Source: Chloroflexota bacterium (lineage in GTDB: Bacteria > Chloroflexota > Limnocylindria > QHBO01). Taken from it: a stretch of DNA of 64,000 nucleotides. This document shows positions 35,279-44,592 of this stretch, piece by piece; the first letter of the stretch is position 1; every line of letters begins with the position of its first letter. The stretch lies in assembly GCA_040902225.1 (NCBI GenBank), contig JBBDXT010000007.1, positions 382,346-446,345 of the forward strand. The letters run 5' to 3'. A program made the position numbers and the translations under genes. Below the pieces are notes generated by a model. That model was not told the DNA's origin, did not search any database, and saw nothing but the letters and a program-made list of their open reading frames with translations.

Positions 35279-36102
35279 CAAGCTTCCGAGCCCGCAACTT
35301 CGTTGGCCGCCGCCCCCGGGACCGTGGCACCGGCCTGTGCCGCCCCCCGTCCCAGGTACGCCTCGATGACGCGGGGGTTGGTCTGGATCTCGCGCGGCGT
35401 TCCCTCGGCGATCTTCTCGCCGTAGTCCAGGACCGTTATCCGCTCGGAGATGCCCATCACCACCCGCATCTCGTGCTCGATCAGGAGAATCGTGATCCCC
35501 AGCTCGTCGCGCAACCGGCGGATGAATTCGGTCATCTTGCGGGTTTCGGCCGGATTCATGCCGGCGGTGGGCTCGTCGAGCAACAGCAGGCGCGGCTGGG
35601 TGCTCAGGGCCCTGGCGATCTCTAACCGTCGCTGGTCGCCGTACGGGAGCTCGCTGGCCTGGCTCCTCCCGTGCCCGCGGATGCCGACGAAATGGAGAAG
35701 GCGAAGGGCCTCCTCGTGGGCCTTCTCTTCCTCGAGGCGCACGGCCGGCGTCCTCAGGACCGCCCCGATCCATCCCGATTCCAGGAAGTGATGCTGGCCG
35801 ACCAGGACGTTTTCAATCGCCGACATGCCGGCGAAGAGCCGGATGTTCTGGTACGTGCGAGCGATGCCCAGCCGAGAGATCTGGTCGCGTCGGAGCTTGT
35901 CGATCGACTGCCCCTCGAACTGGATCTCCCCTTCATCAATGCGGTACCAGCCGGCGATGCAGTTGAAGAGGGTCGTCTTGCCCGCTCCGTTCGGCCCGAT
36001 CACGCTCACGATCGCCCGCTCTTCGATCTCGAGGTCGAGGTCGCGGACGGCGACGAGTCCTCCGAAACGCTTTGTGACGCCCTTGGCGACCAGCTGCGGC
36101 AT
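35278..36102 (-). CDS. livG: Branched-chain amino-acid ABC transporter ATPase LivG
   Basis: This 274-residue ATPase has Walker A VIGPNGAGKTTLFNCI, a Q-loop region GIARTYQNIRLF, Walker B LLLLDEPTAGMNP and the H-loop LIEHEM. The signature motif is ASELPYGDQRRLEIARAL, with a YGDQ variant common in LivG. The last 25 residues are an Ala-rich tail. It overlaps livF by 4 bp and follows livM by 11 bp. Confidence 0.95.
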   Translation of the reverse strand: MPQLVAKGVTKRFGGLVAVRDLDLEIEERAIVSVIGPNGAGKTTLFNCIAGWYRIDEGEIQFEGQSIDKLRRDQISRLGIARTYQNIRLFAGMSAIENVLVGQHHFLESGWIGAVLRTPAVRLEEEKAHEEALRLLHFVGIRGHGRSQASELPYGDQRRLEIARALSTQPRLLLLDEPTAGMNPAETRKMTEFIRRLRDELGITILLIEHEMRVVMGISERITVLDYGEKIAEGTPREIQTNPRVIEAYLGRGAAQAGATVPGAAANEVAGSEA

Positions 36103-36113
36103 GGCCCGTCTCC

Positions 36114-37823
36114 CTAGCTGCTCTCGGTCGGCGCAGCAACCACCGTATCCGCGCCGAGCTCGGAGCTTTCGAGATGCACCTCACGGGCCGCGAACCTGGT
36201 CGGCATCAGCCCCTCGGGCCGATACAGCATCATCAGGATCAGGGCGGCACCGTAGAACAGGAACCGATACTCGGAGAACTCGCGGAACAGCTCTGGCACC
36301 CCGATCAGGAAGATCGCGCCGAGCACCGCGCCCGGGATGCTGCCCATGCCGCCCACCACCACGATGGCGACCACGTTGATGGAGACGAAGAGCTGGATGC
36401 TGCTCGAGAAGATCGAGCCCACCAGTGAGCTGAAGATGCCGCCACCCAGGCCGGCGAATCCGGCCCCCAGCACGTAGGCGAGGATCTTGGTCTGCACCAG
36501 GTTCACCCCCAGCGCCTCCGCCACGTCCTCGTCCTCACGGATGCTGAGCCAGGCACGCCCGATTCGCGAGCCGCGCAGCCGCCAGGCAACGAACGCGATC
36601 AGGACGGCACAGGCGATGGCGATGTAGTAGATCTGGGCCGGCCCGGCTAAGAAATGCGTCGGCTCCACGTCGATCGGCTTGGGGATGTTGAGGATTCCTC
36701 GCGGGCCACCCAGCCATGGCTTCAGGACATCGGAGCCCGCCAGGATGCGGATGATCTCGCCGAAGCCAAGCGTTGCGATGGCCAGGTAGTCGCCCCGAAT
36801 GCCCAGGATCGGCAGGCCAAGGATGGCGCCAAAGACCATGGCAAAGAGCACGGCGAAGGGGATCGCCGCCCAGAATGGCCAATCGGCAAGGCCGAACTCG
36901 GCCGTCGAGGTCAGCAGGCCGACGGTGTAGGCCCCGACCGCGAAGAAGGCCACGAACCCCAGGTCGAGCAGCCCGGCCAGGCCCAGCGTGATGTTCAGGC
37001 CCAGACCCATCAGCACGTACAGCGCGACAAGGGCGACCACCTGGGCCACGAACGGGCCGAGCGCCTGGGGAAGGACGAGCACGGCGATGGCGGCCATCGC
37101 GAGAAGCGGCCAGGTCACCAATCGTTGCTGTGCCGGCGCCATCGCTTTCACCCGATCTCGCACCCGCGTGTAGAAGAGCAGCTCGCCCCCGCCAACGAAC
37201 AAAACCACCGTCACGATCGCGCCGACGATGGTCAGGCCGAGCGGTGCGAAGAGCAGCCGACCCAGCCCGGCGAGCGGGGTGGAGAGCATCGCGGTTCGGA
37301 GGATCCCGGCGAAGAGTCCTGCCAACAGCAGGGTCAGCACGAACGTCGTCAGCGGACGGCGGGAAGCTATTGGCAGTTTCGCGCCAACGCTCCCCGCGGC
37401 GCCCAGCACCGCCCCGATGACGATCGCAATCCAGCTGCCCGCAAGCCCGTTTCCGAACGTCAGGATCTCGTACAGCGCGGGAGAGGCGTTGAGGAAGGCC
37501 GCCCGCACGTTGATCAGCTCGCCCAGGATCACGAGGGCGGTCAGCCCGGCCCCGGCAATCGACCCGGCGAGCGCACCCGGCAGCACCGTCAGGCGGCCTC
37601 GCACCTCGGACGTCCGCGCGGCCATCAGCCCGGTCCACAGCAGCGCAAGCACGATCGCGGTCTGGCCGAGCGAAATGACGTCCTTGATCAGGGGTCGCGC
37701 GTGGAAGACCGGGACGATGCCGACGAGGCAAAGGAAGATCGCGACGGCCGCACCGATCAGCCCGACCCGGATCACCGCTCTCCACGGCACCTCGGCGAAT
37801 CCAACGCTCGCGTCCTGCATCAT
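36114..37823 (-). CDS. livM: Branched-chain amino-acid ABC transporter permease LivM with extended N-terminus
   Basis: The C-terminal part (about residues 270-560) is a standard LivM permease: LGLNITLGLAGLLDLGFVAF, and GIRGDYLAIATLGFGEI with RAWLSIREDEDVAEALGVN as the coupling loop. The N-terminal 260 residues add about six hydrophobic helices not found in typical 300-450-residue LivM proteins. I used the ATG pair at 37823/37820, just after the livH stop. It forms the channel with LivH. Confidence 0.9.
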   Translation of the reverse strand: MMQDASVGFAEVPWRAVIRVGLIGAAVAIFLCLVGIVPVFHARPLIKDVISLGQTAIVLALLWTGLMAARTSEVRGRLTVLPGALAGSIAGAGLTALVILGELINVRAAFLNASPALYEILTFGNGLAGSWIAIVIGAVLGAAGSVGAKLPIASRRPLTTFVLTLLLAGLFAGILRTAMLSTPLAGLGRLLFAPLGLTIVGAIVTVVLFVGGGELLFYTRVRDRVKAMAPAQQRLVTWPLLAMAAIAVLVLPQALGPFVAQVVALVALYVLMGLGLNITLGLAGLLDLGFVAFFAVGAYTVGLLTSTAEFGLADWPFWAAIPFAVLFAMVFGAILGLPILGIRGDYLAIATLGFGEIIRILAGSDVLKPWLGGPRGILNIPKPIDVEPTHFLAGPAQIYYIAIACAVLIAFVAWRLRGSRIGRAWLSIREDEDVAEALGVNLVQTKILAYVLGAGFAGLGGGIFSSLVGSIFSSSIQLFVSINVVAIVVVGGMGSIPGAVLGAIFLIGVPELFREFSEYRFLFYGAALILMMLYRPEGLMPTRFAAREVHLESSELGADTVVAAPTESS

Positions 37824-37827
37824 CGGG

Positions 37828-38907
37828 TCAGGCTCGGTGCGCGACGCGTTCGCCCAGGATCCCCGACGGACGGAAGATGAGCACCAGGACCAGCATGGTG
37901 AAGGCAATCACATCCCTGAGCTGGTTGGGCGACGGGACGCCGAGACCACTAAGGAACAGCGTTGGGCCGACCCCCTCGACCTGGCCGAGGAAGATTCCGC
38001 CAAGCATGGCGCCGGGGATGTTTCCGATCCCGCCGAGCACCGCCGCGGTGAATGCCTTGATGCCGGGCACGAATCCGGTGAAGAAGTAAACCTGGCGGAA
38101 GATCAGGCCGTACAGCACACCGGCCGCCCCCGCCATGGCGGCCCCGATCGCAAACGTCATCACGATGGCCCGGTTGACGTCGATCCCCATCAATGCGGCG
38201 GTCGCCTTGTCCTCGGAGACAGCCCGGATTGCGGTGCCGGCCCTCGTCCGCTGTGTGAAGAAGAAAAGGCCGGCCATCATGACCAACGCGGACACGATGA
38301 CGAGCACGTCGATCCACTTCATGCGGAACCCCTCCAGGCCCAAGGGCACCTGCGCATCGAGGATGCTCACCGTCGGGTACGCATAGATGCCGGGTCCGAA
38401 GAACCCGCGAAACATGTACTGGAGGAAGAATGACGCCCCGATGGCGCTGATCAGCGGCACCAGGCGGGGGGCGTTCCGGAGCGGTCGATAGGCGATCCGC
38501 TCCACCAGCAGGGCGAGCGTCACCGAGACCACCATGGCCCCGGCCAGCATGACCACGACCGAGATGATGGAAGTCAGGGGGTTGAGGTTCAGGAAACCGA
38601 TGCCGGCCAGCAACGTGGCAACGAAGTAGCCGCCGAAGGTGCCGGCCATGAAGATCTCGCCGTGCGCAAAGTTGATCAGTCGCAGGATGCCGTAGACCAT
38701 CGTGTAGCCGAGGGCGATGAGCGCGTAGATGCTGCCCACCACCACGCCGCTCACGACGAGGGCGAGCCAGGTCTCTGCGGAGTGCCGCCCGCTCCCGATC
38801 GTCAGGGCCGAACCCACGACGACGAGGAGAACGACGCCGATGCGGAATCCCCACAGGACGCCCGCGATGGCGCCGTCCATGATCCGCTCGATGACCCTGG
38901 CGTACAT
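37828..38907 (-). CDS. livH: Branched-chain amino-acid ABC transporter permease LivH
   Basis: This 359-residue permease shows VVVGSIYALIALGYTMVYGI and LINFAHGEIFMAGTFGGYF, then RTRAGTAIRAVSEDKATAAL as the coupling loop. Residues 1-45 add an extra helix before the canonical start. It is followed by livM with a 4-bp gap and preceded by livK with a hairpin between them. Confidence 0.94.
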   Translation of the reverse strand: MYARVIERIMDGAIAGVLWGFRIGVVLLVVVGSALTIGSGRHSAETWLALVVSGVVVGSIYALIALGYTMVYGILRLINFAHGEIFMAGTFGGYFVATLLAGIGFLNLNPLTSIISVVVMLAGAMVVSVTLALLVERIAYRPLRNAPRLVPLISAIGASFFLQYMFRGFFGPGIYAYPTVSILDAQVPLGLEGFRMKWIDVLVIVSALVMMAGLFFFTQRTRAGTAIRAVSEDKATAALMGIDVNRAIVMTFAIGAAMAGAAGVLYGLIFRQVYFFTGFVPGIKAFTAAVLGGIGNIPGAMLGGIFLGQVEGVGPTLFLSGLGVPSPNQLRDVIAFTMLVLVLIFRPSGILGERVAHRA

Positions 38908-38944
38908 GTGGATCTGGCAACCTCAAGGAGAGCAGTTGACAAAT

Positions 38945-38979
38945 CGGAGGACGAGCCGGGTTGCCCCGGCCCGTCCTCG
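38945..38979 (-). terminator. Stem-loop between livK and livH (attenuator-like)
   Basis: GAGGACG-A-GCCGGG pairs with CCCGGC-C-CGTCCTC around a short loop, giving a 13-bp stem with one mismatch. Only a weak T-rich run follows on the minus strand. Partial termination here would make more LivK binding protein than membrane components. Confidence 0.6.
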
Positions 38980-39015
38980 AGTCGCTTTCAGGTGAGTTGG
39001 GAAGTCCCCGTGGAG

Positions 39016-40344
39016 CTACTTCGTATAGAAGTCCGGCTCCGGCGCCCAGATGGGTGCCTCGGGCGGCCAAACAGGCGGCGTCTGGACCTCTCGCTCGGTG
39101 ACTTCGTAGACAGCGAGGATGGGCGCGCCGCAGTCGCCAGAGGCGTTGCAGTTGAGCGGGCCGGTCAGGCCCTCGACGCCCGTGCTTGCGTACAGCGCGT
39201 CGCGGTACGCAGTTCTGGGGATGAAGGTCGCCCCGTCAGCCCCGACCACAGCCACCTTCTCGAGCGCTGCGAACACGAGTGTCGCCGCGTCATAGGCGTG
39301 TGCGTGGAAGATGCTGAGCGGCTCGCCGCCGTACGCCGCGCGGTGCTTCGCCAGGAAGTCCTGGTAGGCAGCCGTGAACTGCGACGTGTCAGGGCTCGAG
39401 ATCAGCTGCCCAACTGCTGCAGGGCCAGCGGCCTTGATGTAGTCGGGGGAGAAGGTCCCGTCTGCGGACATCAGGACGACGTCCTCGAGGCCGGGGGTGT
39501 CCTTCGCCTGGTCAGTGAGGAACCCGGCTCCGGCAATGAAGACCGGGAAGAAGATCGCGTCCGGCGGGTCTGCGGCGATCGCAGTGAGCACAGCGCTCAT
39601 GTCCGTATCCGTCTTGGCGATGGCCTGGCTTCCGTCGGTGGTGATCGTACCGCCCAGCTCCTCGAAGTGGGTCCTCGCGACCTCCGCCAGCGCCTCCGCG
39701 TAGCCGCTGCCGTCGTGGACGGTCGCAAGCTTCGTGAGGCCGAGCTCGTTGTACAGGTACTCAGCCACCATCCTGCCCTGGAAGTAGTCGCTGTGGGCGG
39801 TGCGCAGGAAGGCCGCGTACTCTTCGGGCCGATCCGGGACAGTCAGCCCGGCGCGGGTTGCCGACGACGAGACCGTGGTCATGCCGGCGTCGAACAGGGT
39901 CTGCATGCCGCCGAGCGACTCGTCGGTGCAGTTCGGGCCGATGAGTCCGGCAATGGTGGTGTCAGCGGCCAGCTTCTGGGCCGCGGTCGCGCCACCCTCC
40001 GGGGTGCACAGGCCGTCCTCGGTGGTGAACTGGATGTCATGGCCGAGCAGCGTATTGTCGATATCGGCGATAGCGATCTCCACGCCGCGCTTGGAGTCTT
40101 CGCCGAGGGTGGCATCCGCGCCCGACAGGACTCCCCAGTACACGATATGGAGCGGCTCGCCGCTCGGGATCTCAACGCAGCCCAGCTCATCGGCTGCGCA
40201 GACCGCGGCCGCGTCGAGGCTCGCCGCAGCGCTTTCCGCAGCGCTTTCGGCAGTGCTCTCCCCGGGGCTGCTGGCGGGTTGACACGCCGCAAGAACGAGG
40301 AGCATGCCCGTCAGGACAGCGCTCCATCGGAAGGTATTTCGCAT
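39016..40344 (-). CDS. livK: Branched-chain amino-acid-type substrate-binding lipoprotein LivK
   Basis: This 442-residue protein has a lipoprotein signal (LLVLAACQPA lipobox) and a Ser/Ala/Glu linker. The periplasmic-binding domain of the Leu/Ile/Val family follows (VYWGVLSGADATLGEDSKRG, then GLIGPNCTDESLGGM and TVHDGSGYAEALAE). Two cysteine pairs probably form disulfides. I chose the ATG at 40344 because GGAGG lies eight bases upstream. It heads the liv gene cluster; the true ligand could be other amino acids or aromatic compounds. Confidence 0.9.
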   Translation of the reverse strand: MRNTFRWSAVLTGMLLVLAACQPASSPGESTAESAAESAAASLDAAAVCAADELGCVEIPSGEPLHIVYWGVLSGADATLGEDSKRGVEIAIADIDNTLLGHDIQFTTEDGLCTPEGGATAAQKLAADTTIAGLIGPNCTDESLGGMQTLFDAGMTTVSSSATRAGLTVPDRPEEYAAFLRTAHSDYFQGRMVAEYLYNELGLTKLATVHDGSGYAEALAEVARTHFEELGGTITTDGSQAIAKTDTDMSAVLTAIAADPPDAIFFPVFIAGAGFLTDQAKDTPGLEDVVLMSADGTFSPDYIKAAGPAAVGQLISSPDTSQFTAAYQDFLAKHRAAYGGEPLSIFHAHAYDAATLVFAALEKVAVVGADGATFIPRTAYRDALYASTGVEGLTGPLNCNASGDCGAPILAVYEVTEREVQTPPVWPPEAPIWAPEPDFYTK

Positions 40345-40406
40345 CCAGTGATCCTCCAATTGCTCGGGTAGGCGCGAGCACGCCGGCTCAGTAAAGAGTG
40401 GGGCGC

Positions 40407-40436
40407 ATCATAAGGGCGCTCTTCGCTGCAGCGCAA
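40407..40436 (-). promoter_or_regulatory. Probable livK promoter
   Basis: On the minus strand TTGCGC (40436-40431) and TATGAT (40412-40407) are separated by 18 bp, about 60 bp upstream of the livK start. Confidence 0.5.
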
Positions 40437-40531
40437 GAGGCCCGTGCTCAGAGTGCTCCCAGGGTGGCGTGGTATGCTTCCTTGGGTACGTCTGCAGCCC
40501 ACGCGCTGCGTTTCGCTCCCGAGAGGCTCCC

Positions 40532-41002
40532 GTGGAGTATCACGTCCGCAGCGCCCGCCTGACCGATGTCGACGCCGCGATCCGCATCCTGATGCGCGAT
40601 CCGGCCGATCCCGACCAGCAGCGCCAGGACACCGATCGGCTTCGCAACCTGCTCTTCGTTCCGTCGGCCACCGTGGTCGTCGCCGAGGCAGAGCGCCGGG
40701 TGATCGGCATCGGGGTCCTCTCGATCCGGCCCTCGGTCCGCTCGGGTCCGTTCATCGGCGTCATCGATGAGCTCGGAGTGGCCACCGAAACGGGTCGGTC
40801 GGGGAGCGCCGCGCCGGCCGCAGACGCCGCGCAGCTCAAGGGGTTGGGTGACTCGATTCTCGAGCACCTGGTCACCTCGGCGCGCAATAAGGGTTGTACG
40901 CGCGTGGATGTCACCGATCCTCTCGCCACCGCCGAGCCGGCGCTGCTGAAGCGCGCCGGGTTCGCGAGACGAGGGGCGCTGCTGAGCCGCGCCGCCGGCT
41001 GA
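40532..41002 (+). CDS. GNAT-family N-acetyltransferase
   Basis: This 156-residue protein has a GNAT pattern: VRSARLTDVDAAIRIL opens it, VVVAEAERRVIGIGVL is the central sheet and LLKRAGFARRGALL the final helix-strand. The acetyl-CoA loop is poorly conserved and a Ser/Ala-rich insert lies at about 90-105. The acceptor is unknown. The GTG start has GAGAGG upstream. It diverges from livK. Confidence 0.7.
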   Translation: MEYHVRSARLTDVDAAIRILMRDPADPDQQRQDTDRLRNLLFVPSATVVVAEAERRVIGIGVLSIRPSVRSGPFIGVIDELGVATETGRSGSAAPAADAAQLKGLGDSILEHLVTSARNKGCTRVDVTDPLATAEPALLKRAGFARRGALLSRAAG

Positions 41003-41080
41003 TTCGTTCAGACGGGGCGCGCCGTGGCCGGGACCCCGCAGCGTCAACCGCATCGGAATCGAAACCTAGGAGAAGCTCAC

Positions 41081-42445
41081 TTGAGCAAGAACGTGGCCGT
41101 CTTCGTTGACGTTGCCAACCTTTACTACTCAGCCCGTGGCCTGGAGGTCGACGTCGATTACGTCGCGCTCCTCAAAGCGGCCACCAAGGGGCGCGACCTG
41201 ATTCGCGCCTACGCCTACTCCGGGCTCGACCCGGAAAACGAAAACCAGCGCAAGTTCATCGACTTCCTGGGCAAGAACGACTACAAGGTCGTTCACAAGG
41301 ACATCCGCAAGTTCGGAGATGGCCGCGTCAAGGCCAACCTGGACATCGAGCTGGTGGTCGATCTCTTCCGCCTCGCCGATCGTATGGATATCGCGGTGAT
41401 CGTGTCGGGTGACGGCGACTTCGCTCCCGCCATCCGCGCGCTGCAGGACAAGGGTGTCCGCTGCGAGGTGATCAGCTTCCGGCCAAACACCAGCTCGGAT
41501 CTGATCGCCGTTGCCGACGAGTTCATCGACATCATGAAGATCATCGGCATCGGGCGCGGCAAGGATGCCGACAAGGCCAGCAAGGTGATGAGCGCCCCGC
41601 CGATGCCCGCCAAGGAGGTCGTCCCCGAGTTCGGGTTCCGCGAGGCGCCCGCCGCGGTGGCAGCTGCCGCCCTGGCGGCGATCCGCGAAGGCGGCGCCAA
41701 GCCCGCACCTCGTGGTCGCGGGCGTGGTGGCGCGCGCTCCGAGCCGGTCAGTGTCGAGGTCATGGCGCCGGGAAATGAGGAACCCCCCGCGGCCGCGACG
41801 GCGGCCGAGCCGGCCGCTGATGGTGCCACCGGCGAGGCTCGCCGGCGCCGGCGCCGCCGTGGAGGTCGGGGACGCGGCCGCGGTCGCGGGCGAACTGATG
41901 AGGCGGCCGCCGAGGTGACGGGCTCATCCCCAGCCGCCGATGCGCCGATCGGCTGGACCGAGCTTGATGACATCTCGCAGGTCGGCGCGGCCGACACTGA
42001 CGAGGCGCGCGAGTACTCCTTCGAGGAGGCCGATGCCGCGACACTGGCCGAGCTTGGCCTGACCCCCTCCGATGAGGTGGCAGCAGCTCCCGCTTCGGAG
42101 GCTCCCGCCGCACAACCCGCCAGGGCGAGGCGTGGCCGCAAGCCGGTCGAGGCACCAGCTGAGCCCGAGCCGGTCGAGGCTCCCAAGCCGAGACGCGGCC
42201 GCGCTCGACCGGCCGCTGCCGCGAAGGCGCCGTCCGAGGACGCCGCGGTCAGCGCCACGCCCAAGCCACGAGGCCGGACCGCGAAAGCAAAGAGCGGCGA
42301 CGCTGCAGAGCCAACCTCGCCAAAGCCCCGAAGCAGGTCCCGCGCCAAGCCAGCCGCCGAGCCGGCATCCGTTGAAGAGTCCGCGGAGGGCGCCGAAGAG
42401 GGCATCTGGCAGCGGTTCCGCGGCGCCAGGTCCAAGGCTCCCTAG
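41081..42445 (+). CDS. NYN-domain (PIN-like) ribonuclease with long Arg/Ala/Pro-rich tail
   Basis: The first 170 residues form a NYN/LabA-type domain with acidic clusters FVDVANLYYS, DIELVVDLFRLAD and IVSGDGDFAPAIR. From about 210 to the end (455 residues) the sequence is disordered, with RRRRRRGGRGRGRGRG near 265 and several RGRKP/RGRARP repeats. Such tails bind RNA, as in RNase E-like and Lsr2-like proteins. The start is TTG at 41081 after AGGAGA. An RNA-processing role is inferred. Confidence 0.82.
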   Translation: MSKNVAVFVDVANLYYSARGLEVDVDYVALLKAATKGRDLIRAYAYSGLDPENENQRKFIDFLGKNDYKVVHKDIRKFGDGRVKANLDIELVVDLFRLADRMDIAVIVSGDGDFAPAIRALQDKGVRCEVISFRPNTSSDLIAVADEFIDIMKIIGIGRGKDADKASKVMSAPPMPAKEVVPEFGFREAPAAVAAAALAAIREGGAKPAPRGRGRGGARSEPVSVEVMAPGNEEPPAAATAAEPAADGATGEARRRRRRRGGRGRGRGRGRTDEAAAEVTGSSPAADAPIGWTELDDISQVGAADTDEAREYSFEEADAATLAELGLTPSDEVAAAPASEAPAAQPARARRGRKPVEAPAEPEPVEAPKPRRGRARPAAAAKAPSEDAAVSATPKPRGRTAKAKSGDAAEPTSPKPRSRSRAKPAAEPASVEESAEGAEEGIWQRFRGARSKAP

Positions 42446-42459
42446 CTCCCCGGACGCAG

Positions 42460-42485
42460 AGAGACCGGCTCGCGGGCCGGTCTCT
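42460..42485. terminator. Bidirectional hairpin between convergent genes
   Basis: AGAGACCGGC and GCCGGTCTCT form a 10-bp perfect stem with a six-base loop. It lies between the NYN gene and the YtxH-like gene. No T-tract is present on either side, so termination strength is uncertain. Confidence 0.6.
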
Positions 42486-42513
42486 GGCGGAGATGTCCGA
42501 TTGAGCTTGGGGT

Positions 42514-43257
42514 CTACTCCACCTCGTCGATGGTCGTCGGCCGCGGGGTTCGCTTGCGGGCCGCCGTGGGCGGTGTGACCTTCGGGGGCTCGACCGCTTC
42601 GATGAGCGGCTCGTCGATCGGTTCGCCGTTCGTCTCGCCGATCCCCTCCGGGCGCTGGAAGATCGGAACCCACTCGCCCGCCGACGCGGCCGCGTCGCGG
42701 GCGCGGGTCGCAACCTCGCGAGCGCCGGTGGAAGCGACCTCCCGAGCGCGGGTCGCCGCATCCTTGGCGGTGACGGCCAATTCATCGCGCATCTGACGGC
42801 CCGCCTTCGGGGCGGTCAGGATGGCCGCGATGAGGCCTGCCGCTGCCCCGAGCAGGAGGCCGCCGAAGAATGATCCCCAGTGGCGTCGCTCGCGGCGGGC
42901 GCGAAGGCCCATCCGTACCGCGGCGTCATCGATCAGCTCACGCGCCACCGGGACCGCGGCGCCGGCCGCGCCGAGCGCGACGGTGCGCTTGTTCCACAGC
43001 TGGTTGAGGCCGGGAAGCATCTCCTGTCGCCAGGCGCGGCTGCCCCAGCGCAGGGCATCGCGACCCGCGCGTGCGGCATCGCGACGGATCGGTTCGGCGT
43101 CGCGCCAGCTGGTGGCTGCGCGCTCAGAAGCCAACTCTGCGGCTTCGCCGATGGCCGCCACGAGGGCACGGCCGCGCTTCGTTACGTTGTCCTGGATCTT
43201 CGGGTCGAACAATCGCTCGACCATCGACCTGGCATTGGTCGTTACCTGATCGGCCAT
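42514..43257 (-). CDS. YtxH-like membrane-associated protein
   Basis: This 247-residue protein has Ala/Arg-rich helices, a Gly-rich membrane segment (FFGGLLLGAAAGLIAAIL, about residues 125-142) followed by TAPKAGRQMRDEL, the YtxH signature, then amphipathic repeats (AREVAS, ARDAAAS). YtxH proteins are stress-related and of unknown activity. I chose the ATG at 43257 because AAGGAG lies nine bases upstream. Confidence 0.75.
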   Translation of the reverse strand: MADQVTTNARSMVERLFDPKIQDNVTKRGRALVAAIGEAAELASERAATSWRDAEPIRRDAARAGRDALRWGSRAWRQEMLPGLNQLWNKRTVALGAAGAAVPVARELIDDAAVRMGLRARRERRHWGSFFGGLLLGAAAGLIAAILTAPKAGRQMRDELAVTAKDAATRAREVASTGAREVATRARDAAASAGEWVPIFQRPEGIGETNGEPIDEPLIEAVEPPKVTPPTAARKRTPRPTTIDEVE

Positions 43258-43479
43258 GGCTGACATCTCCTTGGTTCTCAGGTTGGGGGCGAGCCCCAAG
43301 TATCGCATCAATCCCCGGATGGCGCCCCGCCGGCCGCCTGACGGTGCGGCGGATCCGGTTGCCGGCCGGCCGCCAGCGCGCGTGCCCGAGCGGTTCGGCG
43401 GGGCCACGGCATCCTGGCGACCGGGGGCTGATCGGCTCCTTACCAGGGGCTTACCGGCTGCCCTGCCTATACTCCGGCG

Positions 43480-44592
43480 ATGACTGAAATGGCCTCCGCG
43501 GCAGGGTTTCGCAGCCTTGGGCAGGCGACCTCGCGCACCATCGTTCAGCGATCGGCGGCCCGTGGTCGCCTGCAGCGCACGCTCCTGGTCCACGGCCCCG
43601 CCGGCAGCGGCAAGGGTGCGTTCGTCGACGACCTGCTGGCGCTGCTCCTCTGCCAGTCGGTCGACGGGGAGCGGCCCTGCAACGCCTGTCCGGGTTGCCG
43701 CCAGGCGCGGGCCCGGACCCATCCGGACCTCGTGATCGGATCGCCGGAGCGGTGGCGGGACGATCGATCCACCGGCGAGAGCATTGTCGCGGCGGCGCGC
43801 AGCTGGCTGGCCGACAGCGCCGGTGCGCCGATCGTCGGTGAGCGACGCGTCATCCTGGTCGAGGGTGTCGATCGGGCCAACGAGCAGACCCAGAACGCGC
43901 TGCTGAAAGCGCTCGAGGAGCCGACCAGCCGGCACATGTTCGTCCTGGTGGCCGACGAGCCGGCGCGGGTCCTGCCCACCATCCGATCACGGAGCCAGGC
44001 GCTGCGGGTCGGGGCCGTGCCGCGTGCCGAGCTGGTCGCATGGCTCGTCGATCGCGAGCGCCTGCCCGCCGACCAGGCCGATGCGCTGGCACGCATCGCG
44101 GACGGCATGCCTGGCACGGCGATCGGCTTTGCCCGCGCCCCTCGGCTGGTGGATTGGCGAAATCGAACGCAGCGCGAGCTGCTGGACCTGCTGAGACGGG
44201 GCCGGGCGGATCGCTTCGGCTCCGTCCGCGATCTGCTGGAGGATGCCGCGCGCATCGGCATCGAGCAACCCACCGAGAACGACGTGCAGGTGGTCGAGGA
44301 GGGTGCCCGCCCGACCGGCGGCGCGCAACGCGAAGCCGCGCTTCTCGTCGTCGAAGCGTGGCTCGGCCTCACGCGCGACCTCGCCGTTGCCGCCGCGGGC
44401 AGACCGCAGATGGCAGCAGCGATCGCGCTCGATCGCGATCAGCCAGGGCTCGCGGAGCAGATCGGCCAGACCGCGATCCACGACTTCATCGAGCTGCTCC
44501 AGCGAATCCGCGACGGCCTGCGCCAGAACGCTGCGCCCCGCCTGGCACTCGAGGTGGCAATGCTCGCCTGGCCGACGCTGGCGCCTCGGTGA
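43480..44592 (+). CDS. holB: DNA polymerase III delta-prime subunit
   Basis: This 370-residue clamp-loader subunit has a P-loop (LLVHGPAGSGKGAF), a zinc-binding module (CNACPGC) and VEGVDRANEQTQNALLKALEEP, the sensor/SRC-like region (TIRSRSQALRVG). Walker A ends GKG rather than GKT, as in delta-prime subunits that do not hydrolyse ATP. A TATACT -10 box sits six bases before the ATG (leaderless). It overlaps acyP. Confidence 0.92.
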   Translation: MTEMASAAGFRSLGQATSRTIVQRSAARGRLQRTLLVHGPAGSGKGAFVDDLLALLLCQSVDGERPCNACPGCRQARARTHPDLVIGSPERWRDDRSTGESIVAAARSWLADSAGAPIVGERRVILVEGVDRANEQTQNALLKALEEPTSRHMFVLVADEPARVLPTIRSRSQALRVGAVPRAELVAWLVDRERLPADQADALARIADGMPGTAIGFARAPRLVDWRNRTQRELLDLLRRGRADRFGSVRDLLEDAARIGIEQPTENDVQVVEEGARPTGGAQREAALLVVEAWLGLTRDLAVAAAGRPQMAAAIALDRDQPGLAEQIGQTAIHDFIELLQRIRDGLRQNAAPRLALEVAMLAWPTLAPR

